Notes: generated by a model from the sequence alone, not told the origin. 64,000 nucleotides of DNA from Symbiodinium natans (GCA_905221605.1 CAJNDS010001935.1:559985-623984); one strand, 5' to 3'; shown: positions 40,009 to 50,758, counted from the first letter of the stretch. Made by a program: numbers and translations.

Positions 40009-41157
40009 GGGACTTCGAAGCTGCAAAATGGGGTTGCTTGCTTGCGCCTTTCGGTGTTTTGATTTGTCTCTCGGATACAGCAGCCTACCCACAACTGAGA
40101 GCCAACCCTTCTCGGGCTTTTGGGCTTTCGAACCCGAAGCCTTGAACAACAAGTTTCAGGGTGTCGGGTTCAGGGTGGGGCCCGGAGTGCAAAATGTTGT
40201 GTGGGTAAAAGGGCTTCCACGACGTCGGTGGGTTGTCGGTCCTTGCTCCCTTCATATGGTCGGTTCCTGGCTGTCTTTCTGGTTCCTCATGATTGGTCGC
40301 AAGCGGCGCGTGTGCCCACCCTGCTTGGTCAGAACTTCTTGTGCTGTTTGTTCTATTCAAAAACCCGAAGCCCTCATCCCTGACATGGCAGTCCAGAGAT
40401 TGAAGGAGATGAATCCTACACCGCCCTCAACGGCCGAAGCCCTTAAAAGCACGAACCCTTGACAAGCTCAACTGGGAGTTGCCGAGCGAAGTCAATCGTT
40501 GGAACTGCGCAGGGTGTGCATACAGCCAAGCGTGAAGCATGAATCGCATCGTGTTTGAGACTTGAGGCTTTGCAGAGGGAAGCTGCCGTACGGGCACTCA
40601 GTTCCAGCATGCTCTCGCGTCAAGTGCTGCCTTGCATGGGAAGCTCAACTGCTGTGCATGTTTAGTGAAGTTCACTTTTGGGGAGATGTGTTTTCAATGT
40701 TCTGACGGAGCCCGAAGGGAGAGCACCCAGGTCGGCACCACATGGTCCATCTCATCCAGGACACGTCCGGAGCTTAGCATTGGACACCCAAATGCCAGAA
40801 GGGTTCCCGCTTAAAAGGTTGGGGTTCCAGGGGGTGGAGGAGGTGACCCGAGTGCTGCGCATGATCTGTAGTGGCTCCAGAGGTGCTCGAGGCAGATAGT
40901 TCATTTGTGAAGAGAAGAGAGAGGACGGGGATGACGCAGAAAGAAGTTCCGCTGCGCGATCTTCTTTCCTGTGCGAAGAGCAAACAAGACGGGGGCGGGA
41001 TGGCGCGCAGAGACAACAGGACAAGAGATAACAAGAGATGGGCAGAGAAGAAAGCTGAGATGAGACATAAGGCAATGTAGACGAGAGATCATCACACACA
41101 TTCGCTTGCTTCTCGTGTCGCGCGTCGCGTCTGTGATCTCGCGGTGTGTGCATTTGG

Positions 41158-41246
41158 CTTACTGTTGGTTAGCAGGGCATGAGGGAATTAACGCCCTATA
41201 TATGCACCCTTTAAGGGATTCATATAGGGTGCTAACCAACAGCAAG
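41158..41246. mobile_element. 89-bp hairpin MITE, GTTGGTTAGCA ends
   Basis: CTTACTGTTGGTTAGCA and TGCTAACCAACAGCAAG are inverse except for one base. The inner part pairs AGGGCAT...CCCTATATATG. Confidence 0.65.
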
Positions 41247-41439
41247 TTCCACGAACCCAAGATCAGGTTCTCATAGATTTTTCTCCAGGGAACTCCGCAA
41301 AACACAAAGCCGCGGTGCTGTTGGCGTCTCTCCTTACCGATGCAAGCAAGCTTCCTCTGAAGACCGAGGTGTGGACGGGAGCATTCCGTGGGGTCCGTGT
41401 CCCAGTTTTTCTTGCCCAGTTGCTGTAGGGAAGTGCATG

Positions 41440-41725
41440 TTTAGATGTCAAAGTCAGCAGCAAGGTGGTGGGGGGGTGGGGGGGGGTGGTAGGGTGGTGG
41501 GGTGGTGAGGGGTGGTGGGGGTGGTGAAGGCGTCTGTTGCTTGCAGCCTCTGCAACATTTCTCTCTATCACATTCTCGGGGTAAGGAGGGGTGGTTGGGG
41601 GCGGTGAAGGTGCGGGCGTGTGGTGGAGCCTCTTGAACATAATTGAAAAATTTCAATGGAGGGGTAAGGGGAGGGTGGTGGTCAGGAGTGGTGGGGGCGG
41701 TGAGGGCGCGGGCGTGTGATGGAGC
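41440..41725. repeat. ~95-bp G-rich tandem units, three diverged copies
   Basis: Each unit has GGTGGTGGGG runs, then GGTGAAGGCG or GGTGAGGGCGCGGGCGTGTG, then AGCCTCT and AACATTT. The minus frames read Pro/His-rich low complexity. Confidence 0.6.
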
Positions 41726-42365
41726 CTCTTTATAACATTTTCTGAAAGAGGCCAATGGTACCCCCATTCGAGGGTGGGCAAGACAAAGACTTCACGGGCG
41801 CCAAGTCAGAATTTGCCAGGAACCCCAAGTAGGGTTTGGGAGTTTAGAGTTTTGGGCTTGTCAGAGAAGAGCTCCTTGTTGAAAAGGGCGCTATGGTTCA
41901 CGCCCTTAGGCTTCAAGGTTGCGGGTTTCGTGCGTGCGGCCTGAAGTGATGCGCTCTTGTCGTGCCAATCTCCTCTAGAGCAGAGACTTGGATCGAAAGA
42001 AGCGGTTTAGGGTTTAGGGGTCGCAAGTGACTAAGGGGTAGTGGTTTTGGGGCGCTTGGGCTCTCACCTTTAAAGTGCTGGATGTACTCCACCAAGGCTG
42101 ATGGGCTCATTTTCGAGTTTAATTGGGTGTCGGACAGGTTCAGGTTACAACGGAACCCTTTGAACCCTAAACCTGAAACCCTAACAACCCTAAGCCTTAG
42201 ACCATGCTAGGGCGTTGTGGAGGCGGCATTGGCGTCCGAGGCTGGCCACTCTTTCTGAGGTTGTGGGGGTGTGGGTTCCCAGACATGGCCCCCAGAGAGT
42301 CAAATTGCACGTAATTGAGTGAAGAATATTTCTCGATCTGTTTAACGAGTATAAAGGGCCCGAAG

Positions 42366-42568
42366 TTACACCAAGTCACGAAGCCGTAATTGGTCCTTGG
42401 TTAATGCATGCCGCGCCTCTTGTCCGCAAGATTCCCAGCAAGCCTGTAGGTCTGTGCTTGTCTGCTCCTGATCGCAAGAAGTGCAGAGAGCTTCCAACCC
42501 TAGCCACTGGTTGCATTGCATGTCGTTCTTGGTCGAAGGTGCCTCGTCCAAACGACGCGTCAACGCCG
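42366..42568 (-). CDS. Terminal exon, Cys-containing, unknown product
   Basis: LTRRLDEAPSTKNDMQCNQW, LGLEALCTSCDQEQTSTDLQ, ACWESCGQEARHALTKDQLR, LRDLV, TAA at 42,366. Starts after a minus-strand GAG acceptor at 42,569. Four Cys in CxxC and CxxxC spacing might bind a metal, but no family is recognised. Confidence 0.45.
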
Positions 42569-43242
42569 CTCATGGTGTCCGTATTACACGGGTAAGGGCC
42601 TCGCACTTTCATCGCCACAAAGTCTGGATAGATTATTGCAAAAAAAAACAACCGAACACCCCGAAACCCCGAGGTCGGCAGCTGCCGTGCAGCGGGAGGC
42701 GGAGCAGTCGGCAGCGCGCGCCACCGAGGCCGCTGTGTCCTGGCGCAGAAACGTCTTGAACTCTGTGCCCTGAACCCAAAAATGGGACCCTTCTGGCGGT
42801 TCCTTTTAGGGTCCGAGTATGTTGGGCTAGTAGTATTGGGGTAGCCCTATTTGGGGGAATGCCCTAAACCCAAAACCCGCTGAGATTGGATTGCGCCTGG
42901 CTCGTCTAGAGTGAGCCGTTAAACCTATAAACCCCTCTTTTCGAGACTCGGTGCCAACCAATGCGGCTCTGTCCCAATTGCTTGTCACTTCCTGTGGCAT
43001 CCGCTACAGCGAGCAGGTGATGCAATTATCCCGGGAGTAGTGGTGTACGTGTACGTTTCAAAGATGGGTCGCCTTGAAGTTTTCCCGGTCTCTTATGACC
43101 GCTGTCGTGTGACCTGCGATTGCCTCGTTTGAGCCCTGCAGGGTAGAGGCTTTGACGTGTGCAGTGCGGTTGCACAAAAAGCCCCAAACCAAAAACCCTG
43201 TGGAGATTGGATCCTTGCCCGCCAGACGCGGGAGTGAGCGTC

Positions 43243-43320
43243 GAAACCCTAAATCCTAAATCCTAAACCCTAAACCCCAAACCCTAAACCCTAGACCCTA
43301 AACCCTAAACCCTAAACCCT
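43243..43320 (+). repeat. Interstitial telomere-type array, CCCTAAA
   Basis: About ten CCCTAAA units with CCCCAAA and CCCTAGA variants. A G run (43,358-43,373) and an inverse TTTAGGG array at 43,447 follow. Confidence 0.9.
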
Positions 43321-43446
43321 TTGTTTTGTGAATTACTTTCTCCTATGAACTGAAAGGGCGGGGGGGGGGGGGGGTAGCTTCGGCTCCCGGAGCCGCAGGA
43401 ATGGAAGGTTGCCAAACGGTCGTGGATAGTATGGGTTTCCTCCTAA

Positions 43447-43510
43447 TAGGGGTTTAGGGTTTAGGGTTTAGGTTTAGGGTTTGGGGTTTGGGGTTTAGGG
43501 TTTAGGGTCT
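43447..43510 (+). repeat. Interstitial telomere-type array, TTTAGGG
   Basis: TTTAGGG with TTTGGGG variants, facing the array at 43,243-43,320. The ~125 bases between hold no strong frame. Confidence 0.9.
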
Positions 43511-43757
43511 CTTTTAACAAAGGTTAGGATTAAAGGATGCCCATATGCCTCAACTGACCGGGAAGGGGGAGGGGCAGGCTTTCAGTTTCTCACGTAGTTT
43601 CTCAGCGGACTCAGCCGAAACCTGAAGAGTCTGAGTGGAGCACCTGCTCAAAGTTAAGGATGTCCTCCTAATTTCCAAAAGGCCCTGAAGCCTCTGAAGG
43701 CTCCGAGCTTCCCCCTCTGGGCCCTAACAATAAACCCCAACAGAGCCCCTAAGCCAG

Positions 43758-43831
43758 AAAAAGCCCATCTGAGGCGCGGCACCGGGCCGAGGAGGCCGAA
43801 GCTTGGGCGGCCGTCGCGACGCGGCAGGCAG
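43758..43831 (+). CDS. Exon of an IQ-motif-type gene
   Basis: Acceptor CCTAAGCCAG, then KSPSEARHRAEEAEAWAAVA, TRQA, with G/C in almost all third positions. It ends before GATGGGGGTTAGGG: either a GA donor, which dinoflagellates are known to allow, or a more distant one. An Ala/Glu-rich helix like those before IQ motifs. Same strand and region as 44,403-44,498. Confidence 0.5.
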
Positions 43832-44014
43832 GATGGGGGTTAGGGTTCGGGGATTGGGGTTTCCGGGCTCACAGGGGTCGGCTGGTTTAGGGTGTAGGTT
43901 TAGGCAAAGGGTTAGGGGTTTAGGGTCTTCTATCATTCGGTGAAGAAAGGGCTTGTTGTAGCACCAAGTATGGCCCCGATGTATGGGGCGGTAAATTGGA
44001 CGGTAGGTCTCCAG

Positions 44015-44186
44015 CTGGGAGGTGCGCGGCCGCTCTCTGGTGGCCTCGGGCGCTGGGAGGCGCCCGGCCCTCGGCGACCCGCAGACGGTCACGTCGCTGG
44101 CGCCTGGCCTGCGTGGGTACCGCCGGCCACGAGCCGTGGCCGGCATCTGGGCCCAGGCCTCGCCGCTGGATGCGGAGCGCCGCTGA
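44015..44186 (+). CDS. GC3-rich exon of the same region
   Basis: After GGTCTCCAG the frame reads WEVRGRSLVASGAGRRPALG, DPQTVTSLAPGLRGYRRPRA, VAGIWAQASPLDAERR and TGA. Nearly every third base is G or C. If TGA is used this ends a gene; alternatively a GT just after (AAGG-GTTTTGG) removes it in another frame. Confidence 0.45.
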
Positions 44187-44402
44187 AGCCGCAAGGGTTT
44201 TGGAAGTTTTCGAGAAGTAGCATGCCAAAAAAAAGACCGCATTTGTGTTCTGCTCCCGGATCATGACGCGAGCCACGGTACACTTGCGGTCTCCTTCCAG
44301 CCTGCTAGGCCAGGCTGTCCTTGGGTTTGGGTTCTGCTGCTTAGCTCAGTACTTCCCTCGGCACGGTCCCGACCCATTGAATGCTTCAATTCCCAAAGTC
44401 AA

Positions 44403-44498
44403 GGCCTTGTCCGCCTCAACCTCGAAGAGGAGGCGAAGAACGCGGCCATCCGGCTGCAGGCCGGGGCACGTGGCTGGCTGGCGCGCTGCTCGTCTCAG
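44403..44498 (+). CDS. IQ (calmodulin-binding) motif exon
   Basis: GLVRLNLEEEAKNAAIRLQA, GARGWLARC. The segment AAIRLQAGARGWLAR matches the IQ consensus (I/L-Q-x3-R-G-x3-R) closely, so the product probably binds calmodulin or a myosin-type light chain. The sequence turns AT-rich right after the Cys codon, where a GT (GCTC-GTCTCAG) could be the donor. Confidence 0.6.
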
Positions 44499-44663
44499 AG
44501 TAATTCAAACAGGGCAAACGCAAGTTCGTTTAGACATAGAAGACAAGCTTTTGGATTTCGAAGCATTTGTTTCAATACCTGGGCGTGGCCAGAAACAAAG
44601 GTTTCCCGCCAATATTTGTTTTTTCTGCCCAAACTAACTCGAGCCAGGGGAGTTAGTTAGGTT

Positions 44664-45167
44664 CTAGCCCGCCGAGTTAGATAGTTTCCCCCCAGCCCCA
44701 CCTTTTGCGCCCGCCCTCCCACCCTCCCACCCTCCCACCCACCGCCCCCCCACCCCGCCCCCCGCCTCTTCGATTAACTCCACATTCTCTAATTGCTGAC
44801 GGCGCGTGGCTTTCTCCACTGGACTTGGCTTCGGTTCCTTCGTGCTGTCCACGTCCTCTGCGCTGCCTGACAAGGATTGCGCGCGCGCCGCATGCGCTAC
44901 TGCGCTGCTCGGCGGCGGCGCTTGCCACTGAACTGAAATTATCTCCATGCCAGGTTGCCATCGCGTTTTCTCCTTCTCACCGTCGTAGGCGGCTACGCAG
45001 ACCAGATTAGATGTTTCGGGACATTGGTCGCCACATGTGTGGCTTTGGAATACACCCTGAGCCCCGCATTGGACACAGCAGCACCTTGTTATGCGTCCCA
45101 AACGGTCAGAACGCCCAATGAGTAGGGCAGCGGAACTGGAGGCTTGTTGCAGGGCCTTGGGATTCAC
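44664..45167 (-). CDS. 167-codon ORF, Cys-rich N-terminal part, unknown product
   Basis: MNPKALQQASSSAALLIGRS, RITRCCCVQCGAQGVFQSHT, CGDQCPETSNLVCVAAYDGE, MEIISVQWQAPPPSSAVAHA, DVDSTKEPKPSPVEKATRRQ. Cys/His spacing (CCCxxC, HTCxxxC) suggests a metal-binding fold. The last 30 codons come from a GTGGG repeat and probably lie beyond a splice site. No competing plus frame of this quality. One of the better ORFs in the window. Confidence 0.5.
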   Translation of the reverse strand: MNPKALQQASSSAALLIGRSDRLGRITRCCCVQCGAQGVFQSHTCGDQCPETSNLVCVAAYDGEKEKTRWQPGMEIISVQWQAPPPSSAVAHAARAQSLSGSAEDVDSTKEPKPSPVEKATRRQQLENVELIEEAGGGVGGRWVGGWEGGRAGAKGGAGGKLSNSAG

Positions 45168-46059
45168 GGCTTGCTTTGTTTTGCAACTTAGAACACGAAG
45201 GTTTACGAGTGCAGCAGTTCATTGCAGATTGCATGAAGACCACGTGACTACCCGTCGCTGGGGGTGCTGCTCGCGACCAGCGTGCCCAGCTGCCCAACTC
45301 CCCAGTTCCAAAAAACAAGCCTCAACCGTGCGCTCGAGATATCCTAGTCGCCACTCCCAATGATGCCCTAAATCTCGATGCAGGGACATTCATAGTCCCT
45401 CCTGCGCACGGAACTCCCAGGAAGCCTACGTGCAACAACTTTCGACAAACAAAAGTAGATGAGCCCCTCGTTTAAAACCGGCATCTTGGCCCAGTTTCCT
45501 GTAGCTCGCTGCCAACTTTAAGCCCGGTCTACGGTCGCCGTAAACCCCAAACAAAAGCGAGAGTAGAGTCTAAGTTTAAACGGCTAAAACACACCTTAAA
45601 CTCTAAAGTTTAATGCAACTTTTGTAGCCTTTGGCAAGGTATCAGCGGCGTGGCGCTCGCTGACTGCTGTGCCTGCCACGTCCAGCTCAGACGTATGTCT
45701 GCAAGGAGGGCAGCTCCTCCACCAGCCGGCGACACCCGGCCTTGATCCTGTAAGGTTATTTCCTTGCGTGGGAGAGGCAGATTTCCGGGCCCGAACCCCC
45801 CACCCCCCCCCCACCCGCGACCCGTTAAAGTATAACCAGAACAGCCATTTCTGCAACTGGCGTAGCACCAGGAGAGAGACTTGCAACCAGAAAGCCTTAC
45901 ATAGGAGAGTTTATGTCCCAGAGTCAAACAAAACAGGGTGCAGTTACAACCAGCAGACGTGCGGGATGTGGGTTTGGAATATTGGCCTTGAGGGTTTTAG
46001 GAGTCTAGAACGTGAGGGGTTTGGAGGATGTGCTTTTTCGTGATGGATTTTTTGGGTCG

Positions 46060-47480
46060 GGGGGTGGGGGGTGGGAGCTAAGAAAACCTCTATTTTCTTT
46101 ATTTTAGGAGGAAAGCCTCTATCTTCTCTATGTTTCTACTAAGAAAGCATCTATTGCCTTTACGTTTTTCCCGGAAAGGGGGGCCTGGGCCTGGGGAGGA
46201 TCGAGGCAGAAGAGGACGGAAAGAAAGAAGAAATACAGAAAGAAAGAACGAATGACTGAAAGAAAGAAAGAACGAAAGAAGGAAATAAAGAAAAAGGAAC
46301 AAAAGACATAACGAAACACATACAAAACGAAGGAATGAGAAAGACCGACAGTTCATGCCCAACAGAGAGCTTGCATCAAAAGCGTAGGAATCCTTTCCAA
46401 ACCCGTCCTTCTTGCTGGGGCGGGAGCGCGCGGGCAGCCCACTCCCCCCCCCCAACACCCCTTGTTTTTGGGGTTTCTTTTTCATGCCCAGAAGAGAACT
46501 TGCCTTAGAAGCATAGGAATCCTTCACAACCCAGTGCGGGGGAGGGGGGGCTGCCGTGCCCCCGCCTTTTACTAAACTGCATGCCCAGAACAGAACTTGC
46601 CTCAAAAGCGTTGGTCCTTTCCAAACCCCGTCCTGTGAGCACTGCTAAACCCCAAGAAGAAATGGCGCCTTCAACATGCGGATAAGGGGCGAAGCTTTGG
46701 TGCCGTGGCAACGGAACAAGTGAAACGGAACGGAGTCGCACTTACATGCTGCGGGGCTGGTGCAGGATTGAAGGATTAGAGGGAACCCACCTAAACCAAC
46801 AAAAGGAATCATGGTTTGACGACGAAGAATGGTTTGACGACGAAGAGCCAACAGAATTAGAACCAAACATGAAACGTACACCCCTAACGGAGGGCGTGTT
46901 TTTTCACTATTATTGTTTGGGTTGGGGGGGGGGGGGTGTGCTCTAGTTCTCTACGTTTCCACTGGAAAAACATCTATTTCCTCTACGTGTTTACGAGGAG
47001 AACCTATACTTTCTCTAAGGAGGATCGAGGCAGAAGAGTACGAAAGGAAGGAAGGAAAGAAGGAAGGAAGGACGGAAGGAAGGAGGGAAGGACGGACGGA
47101 CGGAAGGAAGGAAGGAAGTTTCGTTCTTTCGTTCTTTCGTGCTTTCGTTATTTCGTTATTCTGTTCTTTCGTTTTTTCGTTCTTGCGTTCTTGCGTTCTT
47201 GTGTTCTTGCATTCTTGCGCTCATGCGTTCATTCGTGATTTTGTTCTTTCGTTCTTACGAAGGAAGGAAGGAAGGAAGGAAGGAAAAAGGAAATACAGAA
47301 AGAAATAAAGAAAGAATGAGAGAAAGAGAGGGAAAGAATGAAACTAATTAAGAAAGAACAAAAGAAAGTAAAAAGGAAAGAAAGAAAGAGATAAATGAGT
47401 AAAGAAAGAAGGACACAGAGAAAGAACGAAAGCATGAATTAACGAAAGCATGCAAGGATGAAAGAACGAAATAAACTTAA
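46060..47480. repeat. GAAA/GGAA and TTCG simple-sequence region
   Basis: Purine runs (GAAAGAAAGAA, GGAAGGAAGG) at 46,200-46,330 and 47,020-47,110 and 47,258-47,460, with the pyrimidine inverse TTCGTTCTTTCG at 47,117-47,258. GGAGGATCGAGGCAGAAGAG recurs at 46,196 and 47,021. Frames through it are low complexity. Confidence 0.8.
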
Positions 47481-47715
47481 TAATGAAAGAGCGAACGTAC
47501 AATGCATTGCGTCGCAAGTCTGGGGGGGGGGGGGGCTGCGCTCCGTCTCGGGAGCATGGTGTTTGCAACTGGGGGGGGGGGGAAGAGGAGGTTTTGTTTG
47601 GATTCATGCCCTGCAACCCCCTCCCCCCAACCCCCCCGCCCCTTTTGTTGTTTTTTTCTCACTTCATGCCCAGAAGAGAACTTGCCATAAAAGCGTAGGA
47701 GTCCTTTCAAGCCTC
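46353..47715. repeat. ~55-bp dispersed unit, four copies
   Basis: CATGCCCAGAAGAGAACTTG, then AAAGCGTAGGAATCCTTTCC and CCCGTCC, at about 46,353, 46,480, 46,580 and 47,662. A fifth diverged copy (AGCGAACTTGCCTTAAAAGC) lies at about 50,765. Spacing is irregular, so these are dispersed, not tandem. Confidence 0.7.
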
Positions 47716-47979
47716 GTCCCGCGAGCATTGTGTTTGCAACTTTGCCGGGGGGGGTTTGCGCCCCCTCCAATGCACCCCCCTTTTTTTCTCCCCAAACAGG
47801 AACCGTTTGGGGTCCTCTCCTCAGGAGAGAAAAAAAAGTGTCACGCGGTTGGGTCCGTGGTCTCCCATGGTCTCCTATCATGAGCGCAATGGGGGTGTCA
47901 CGCGGTTAGGGTCCGTGGTTTCCCATGGTCCGGATCCGGCCAACATGCCCCTGTCGAGCCCAACTAAACCCGGATCCGA

Positions 47980-49560
47980 CAAGCTTGGATGCAATTGGAA
48001 TAAGCTCGGTTCCCAAAAAGCAGGATGCTAGTTGAACACGCTCGTACGCTCGGTCCTCAAAAAAGCAGGATGCTAGTTGAACACGCTCGGACCCAAAACT
48101 TGGGTATTATTGGAGTACGCTTGGTCCCCAAAAAGCAGGATACTCGCTGAACACGTTCAGTCTTTTCGCACACAAAAGGACCAACCAAGACGCCTTTTTG
48201 AAAACTTCAAACCTCGCACGCTGGGCCCTCACGTTGTGGTTCTAGAGCTTTCAGGCCTAACGTCTAGGGACCCCACCCTACGAGCCCGAAGGGAGGGGAC
48301 ATGCGACAAACTTCTAAGGTGTTCAACCGAGCTACTCCAATAGCACCCAAGTTTTGGGGACCGAGCGTGTTCAACTAGCATCCTGCATTGTGGGGCAAGC
48401 TTTGGGATTCGGAACACTGTAGAAGCAACAACCTATCCCTTTGGTGTTTTAGCACGTTAAAGCACGTTTTCAGGGCTAGTGTTCCGCGCCCAAAAGCCCT
48501 CGCTGGGGGCGACGTCGTAAGCAACTTTCACCCCGTCTGCGCCTTGATGACCAATAGCTCACGCCATGGCGCGAGCTATTTGGTCGTGTTAAGACACGTT
48601 TTCAAGGCTGGTGTTCTGCACCCTGTGCTGGTAGCGTAATCCTATAGACTGCCTGCGTTTTGAAACGGTTCCAACAGCCTGTGCTGGTAACGTAAGCGTG
48701 GCCCCATAACCCGCCTGCACTTTAAAAAACGGTTACACTAACTTCTAGGGCCCGCACCCTACGAGAACGAAGGGACATGCGACAAACTTCTACCTTAGGG
48801 CCTTCACCAAACCCTAGCACGCAGGGGAACGGACTTACGACAAACCTCTAAGGGATATGTTTTGCTTCTTCAGTGTTCTGACTGAAAGTGCAAACGTTAG
48901 GAAAACATAGGATGTTTTTGGGCTTGTGCACCCTGTGAAGCCACGATTACCTTCCAGCGCACAAGGGATCAGCATCTCTGTATTTAGACCACCTTTTATT
49001 CAGGGGCTGTGAAACCTTTTCGCAGAGCAAGAAGAGTTGGGTACAAACCTGCGAAAAGGTTCTGTAGAAGCGCAAGAACATCCTGTGTGTTTCCTAACGT
49101 TTTCACTTTCAGAACACTGTAGAAGCAAGAATTGTCCAAAACTTGGTGCTATTTGAGTACGCTCGGGTCCCCAAAAAGCAGGATGCTAGTTGAACACGCT
49201 CGGTCCCCAAAACTTGGTGCTATTTGAGTACGGCCGGTCCACAAAAAGCAGGATGCTAGTTGAGCGCGCTCAGTCTTTCGCGCACAAAAGGACCAACCAA
49301 GACGCCTCTCTGAAACCTTCAAAGCTCGCATTCTGGGCCCTTCAAACACGTTATGGTTCCAGGGCTTTCAGGCCTAACCTCTAGGGGCCCTCACCCTACG
49401 AGCCCGAAGGGCGGGGACATGCGACAAACTTCTAGGGCCCTCACCAAACCTTACGAGCACGAAGGGAAGGGACATCCGACAAACCGCTAAGGGATACGTT
49501 TTCGCGCCTACAGTGTTCTGAAAGTGCAAACGTTAGGAACAACATAGGGGTGTTTTTGCG
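47980..49560. repeat. Composite repeat family A, second locus
   Basis: Same parts as 24,420-27,380 (the CGAGCCCGAAGGGAGGGG unit, the AAAGCAGGATGCTAGTTGAA unit and the palindrome at 48,549), more diverged and partly in inverse order around 48,320-48,390. Confidence 0.8.
48549..48585. repeat. 37-bp palindrome, family A copy 4
   Basis: GACCAATAGCTCACGCC, ATGG, CGCGAGCTATTTGGTC. One base shorter and one mismatch relative to the copy at 24,434. Confidence 0.85.
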
Positions 49561-49611
49561 TTTCAAATTTTTCGATTGGGGGCGCGGAGGGGGTTCGATT
49601 CCGCGCAGCAG

Positions 49612-49842
49612 ACACTCAGACACTCAGACAGTCAGACAGTCAGACAGTCAGACGGTCAGACAGTCAGACAGGCAGACGGCAGACAGTCAGACAGTCAGAC
49701 AGTCAGACAGTCAGACAGTCAGACAGTCAGACAGTCAGACAGTCAGACAGTCAGACAGTCAGACAGTCAGACAGTCAGACAGTCAGACAGTCAGACAGTC
49801 AGACAGTCAGACAGTCAGACAGTCAGACAGTCAGACAGTCAG
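49612..49842 (+). repeat. CAGACAGT minisatellite, left arm
   Basis: About 28 units of 8 bases, mostly perfect. Shorter plus-strand runs also flank the centre at 50,029-50,059 and 50,093-50,203. Confidence 0.95.
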
Positions 49843-50338
49843 CCATTTGCTCTTGGAGGAGACTTGGGTGCTCACGGGTCTCGTACCCAAGTGCAGTAGA
49901 AAAGTGAATTTCCGCTGAAGTTGGGCAATCATAGTGGCAATAGACTGAGTACTAATGGGTCTCCCACCCAACTCCAGTATCTGACTGTCTGACTGTCCGC
50001 CGTCTGTGACACCCAACAAACTGAAAAGCAGACAGTCAGACAATCAGACAGTCAGACACTTTTCAGTTTGCTCGGTGTCACACACGGCGGACAGTCAGAC
50101 AGTCAGACAGTCAGACAGTCAGACAGTCAGACAGTCAGACAGTCAGACAGTCAGACAGTCAGACAGTCAGACAGTCAGACAGTCAGACAGTCAGACAGTC
50201 AGATACTGGAGTTGGGTGGGAGACCCATTAGTACTCAGTCTATTGCCACTATGATTGCCCAACTTCAGCGGAAATTTACTTTTCTACTGCACTTGGGTGC
50301 GAGACCCGTGAGCACCCAAGTCTCCTCCAAGAGCAAAT

Positions 50339-50510
50339 GTCTGACTGTCTGACTGTCTGACTGTCTGACTGTCTGACTGTCTGACTGTCTGACTGTCTGA
50401 CTGTCTGACTGTCTGACCGTCTGACTGTCTGACTGTCTGACTGTCTGACTGTCTGCCGTCTGACTGTCTGACTGTCTGACCGTCTGACTGTCTGACTGTC
50501 TGAGTGTCTG
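50339..50510 (-). repeat. CAGACAGT minisatellite, right arm
   Basis: About 21 units on the opposite strand, ending GAGTGTCTG, the inverse of the CAGACACTC that begins the left arm. Confidence 0.95.
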
Positions 50511-50564
50511 GTTTTCAGTTTGTGCCCTTTGCACGCTCTCTCAATTTTTCGGGCCAAGAAATGT

Positions 50565-50758
50565 ATGAATCATGTCTATTCCTTTTGGTTCTGTGAATCA
50601 TGTCTATTCCTTTGGGTTCTGACTCCCTATTAAGGGGCCGGCACTGAAGATTAGGGTAACCCTAAACGCCTGTCAAGTTTTATGTCGCGTTGTTGTTTCA
50701 CGCGTTTCCCCTTCTTTGCAATCTTACTGTTTGGGGTCTTCGCTGGCATAATTGTTCT
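50565..50758 (+). repeat. Shared segment, locus 2
   Basis: Counterpart of 27,395-27,565; includes a local duplication of ATCATGTCTATTCCTTT. It ends where locus 1 enters its palindrome. Confidence 0.8.

Larger units (their letters stand above)
39114..40832. repeat. Segmental duplication, copy B
   Basis: Second copy of 33,022-35,434, about 6 kb downstream in the same orientation. It lacks the 33,330-33,590 and 34,150-34,570 parts of copy A and ends in AGGTTGGGGTTCC, as does copy A at 35,434. Confidence 0.85.
49575..50542. mobile_element. 968-bp palindromic element with 9-bp flanking duplication
   Basis: Left arm: (CAGACAGT)n minisatellite 49,612-49,842, then unique DNA to about 50,030. Right arm: the exact inverse order, unique DNA 50,058-50,338, then (CTGACTGT)n to 50,510. 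AATTTTTCG stands at 49,566-49,574 and again at 50,543-50,551. Rare variants of the minisatellite (ACGGTCAG, ACGGCAG) occur at matching places in both arms, so the arms are copies of each other. No transposase frame. Confidence 0.7.

Noticed and set aside
49578-49608. GGTTCGATTCC as a tRNA B box / SINE promoter
   Set aside because: The word fits the B-box consensus, but the bases around it do not make a T-arm stem, no A box lies 30-60 bases upstream, and no tRNA-like fold is present.
49550-50557. SQTVRQSD-type repeat proteins on both strands
   Set aside because: Simple translation of the CAGACAGT minisatellite. Both orientations are open because of the palindrome.
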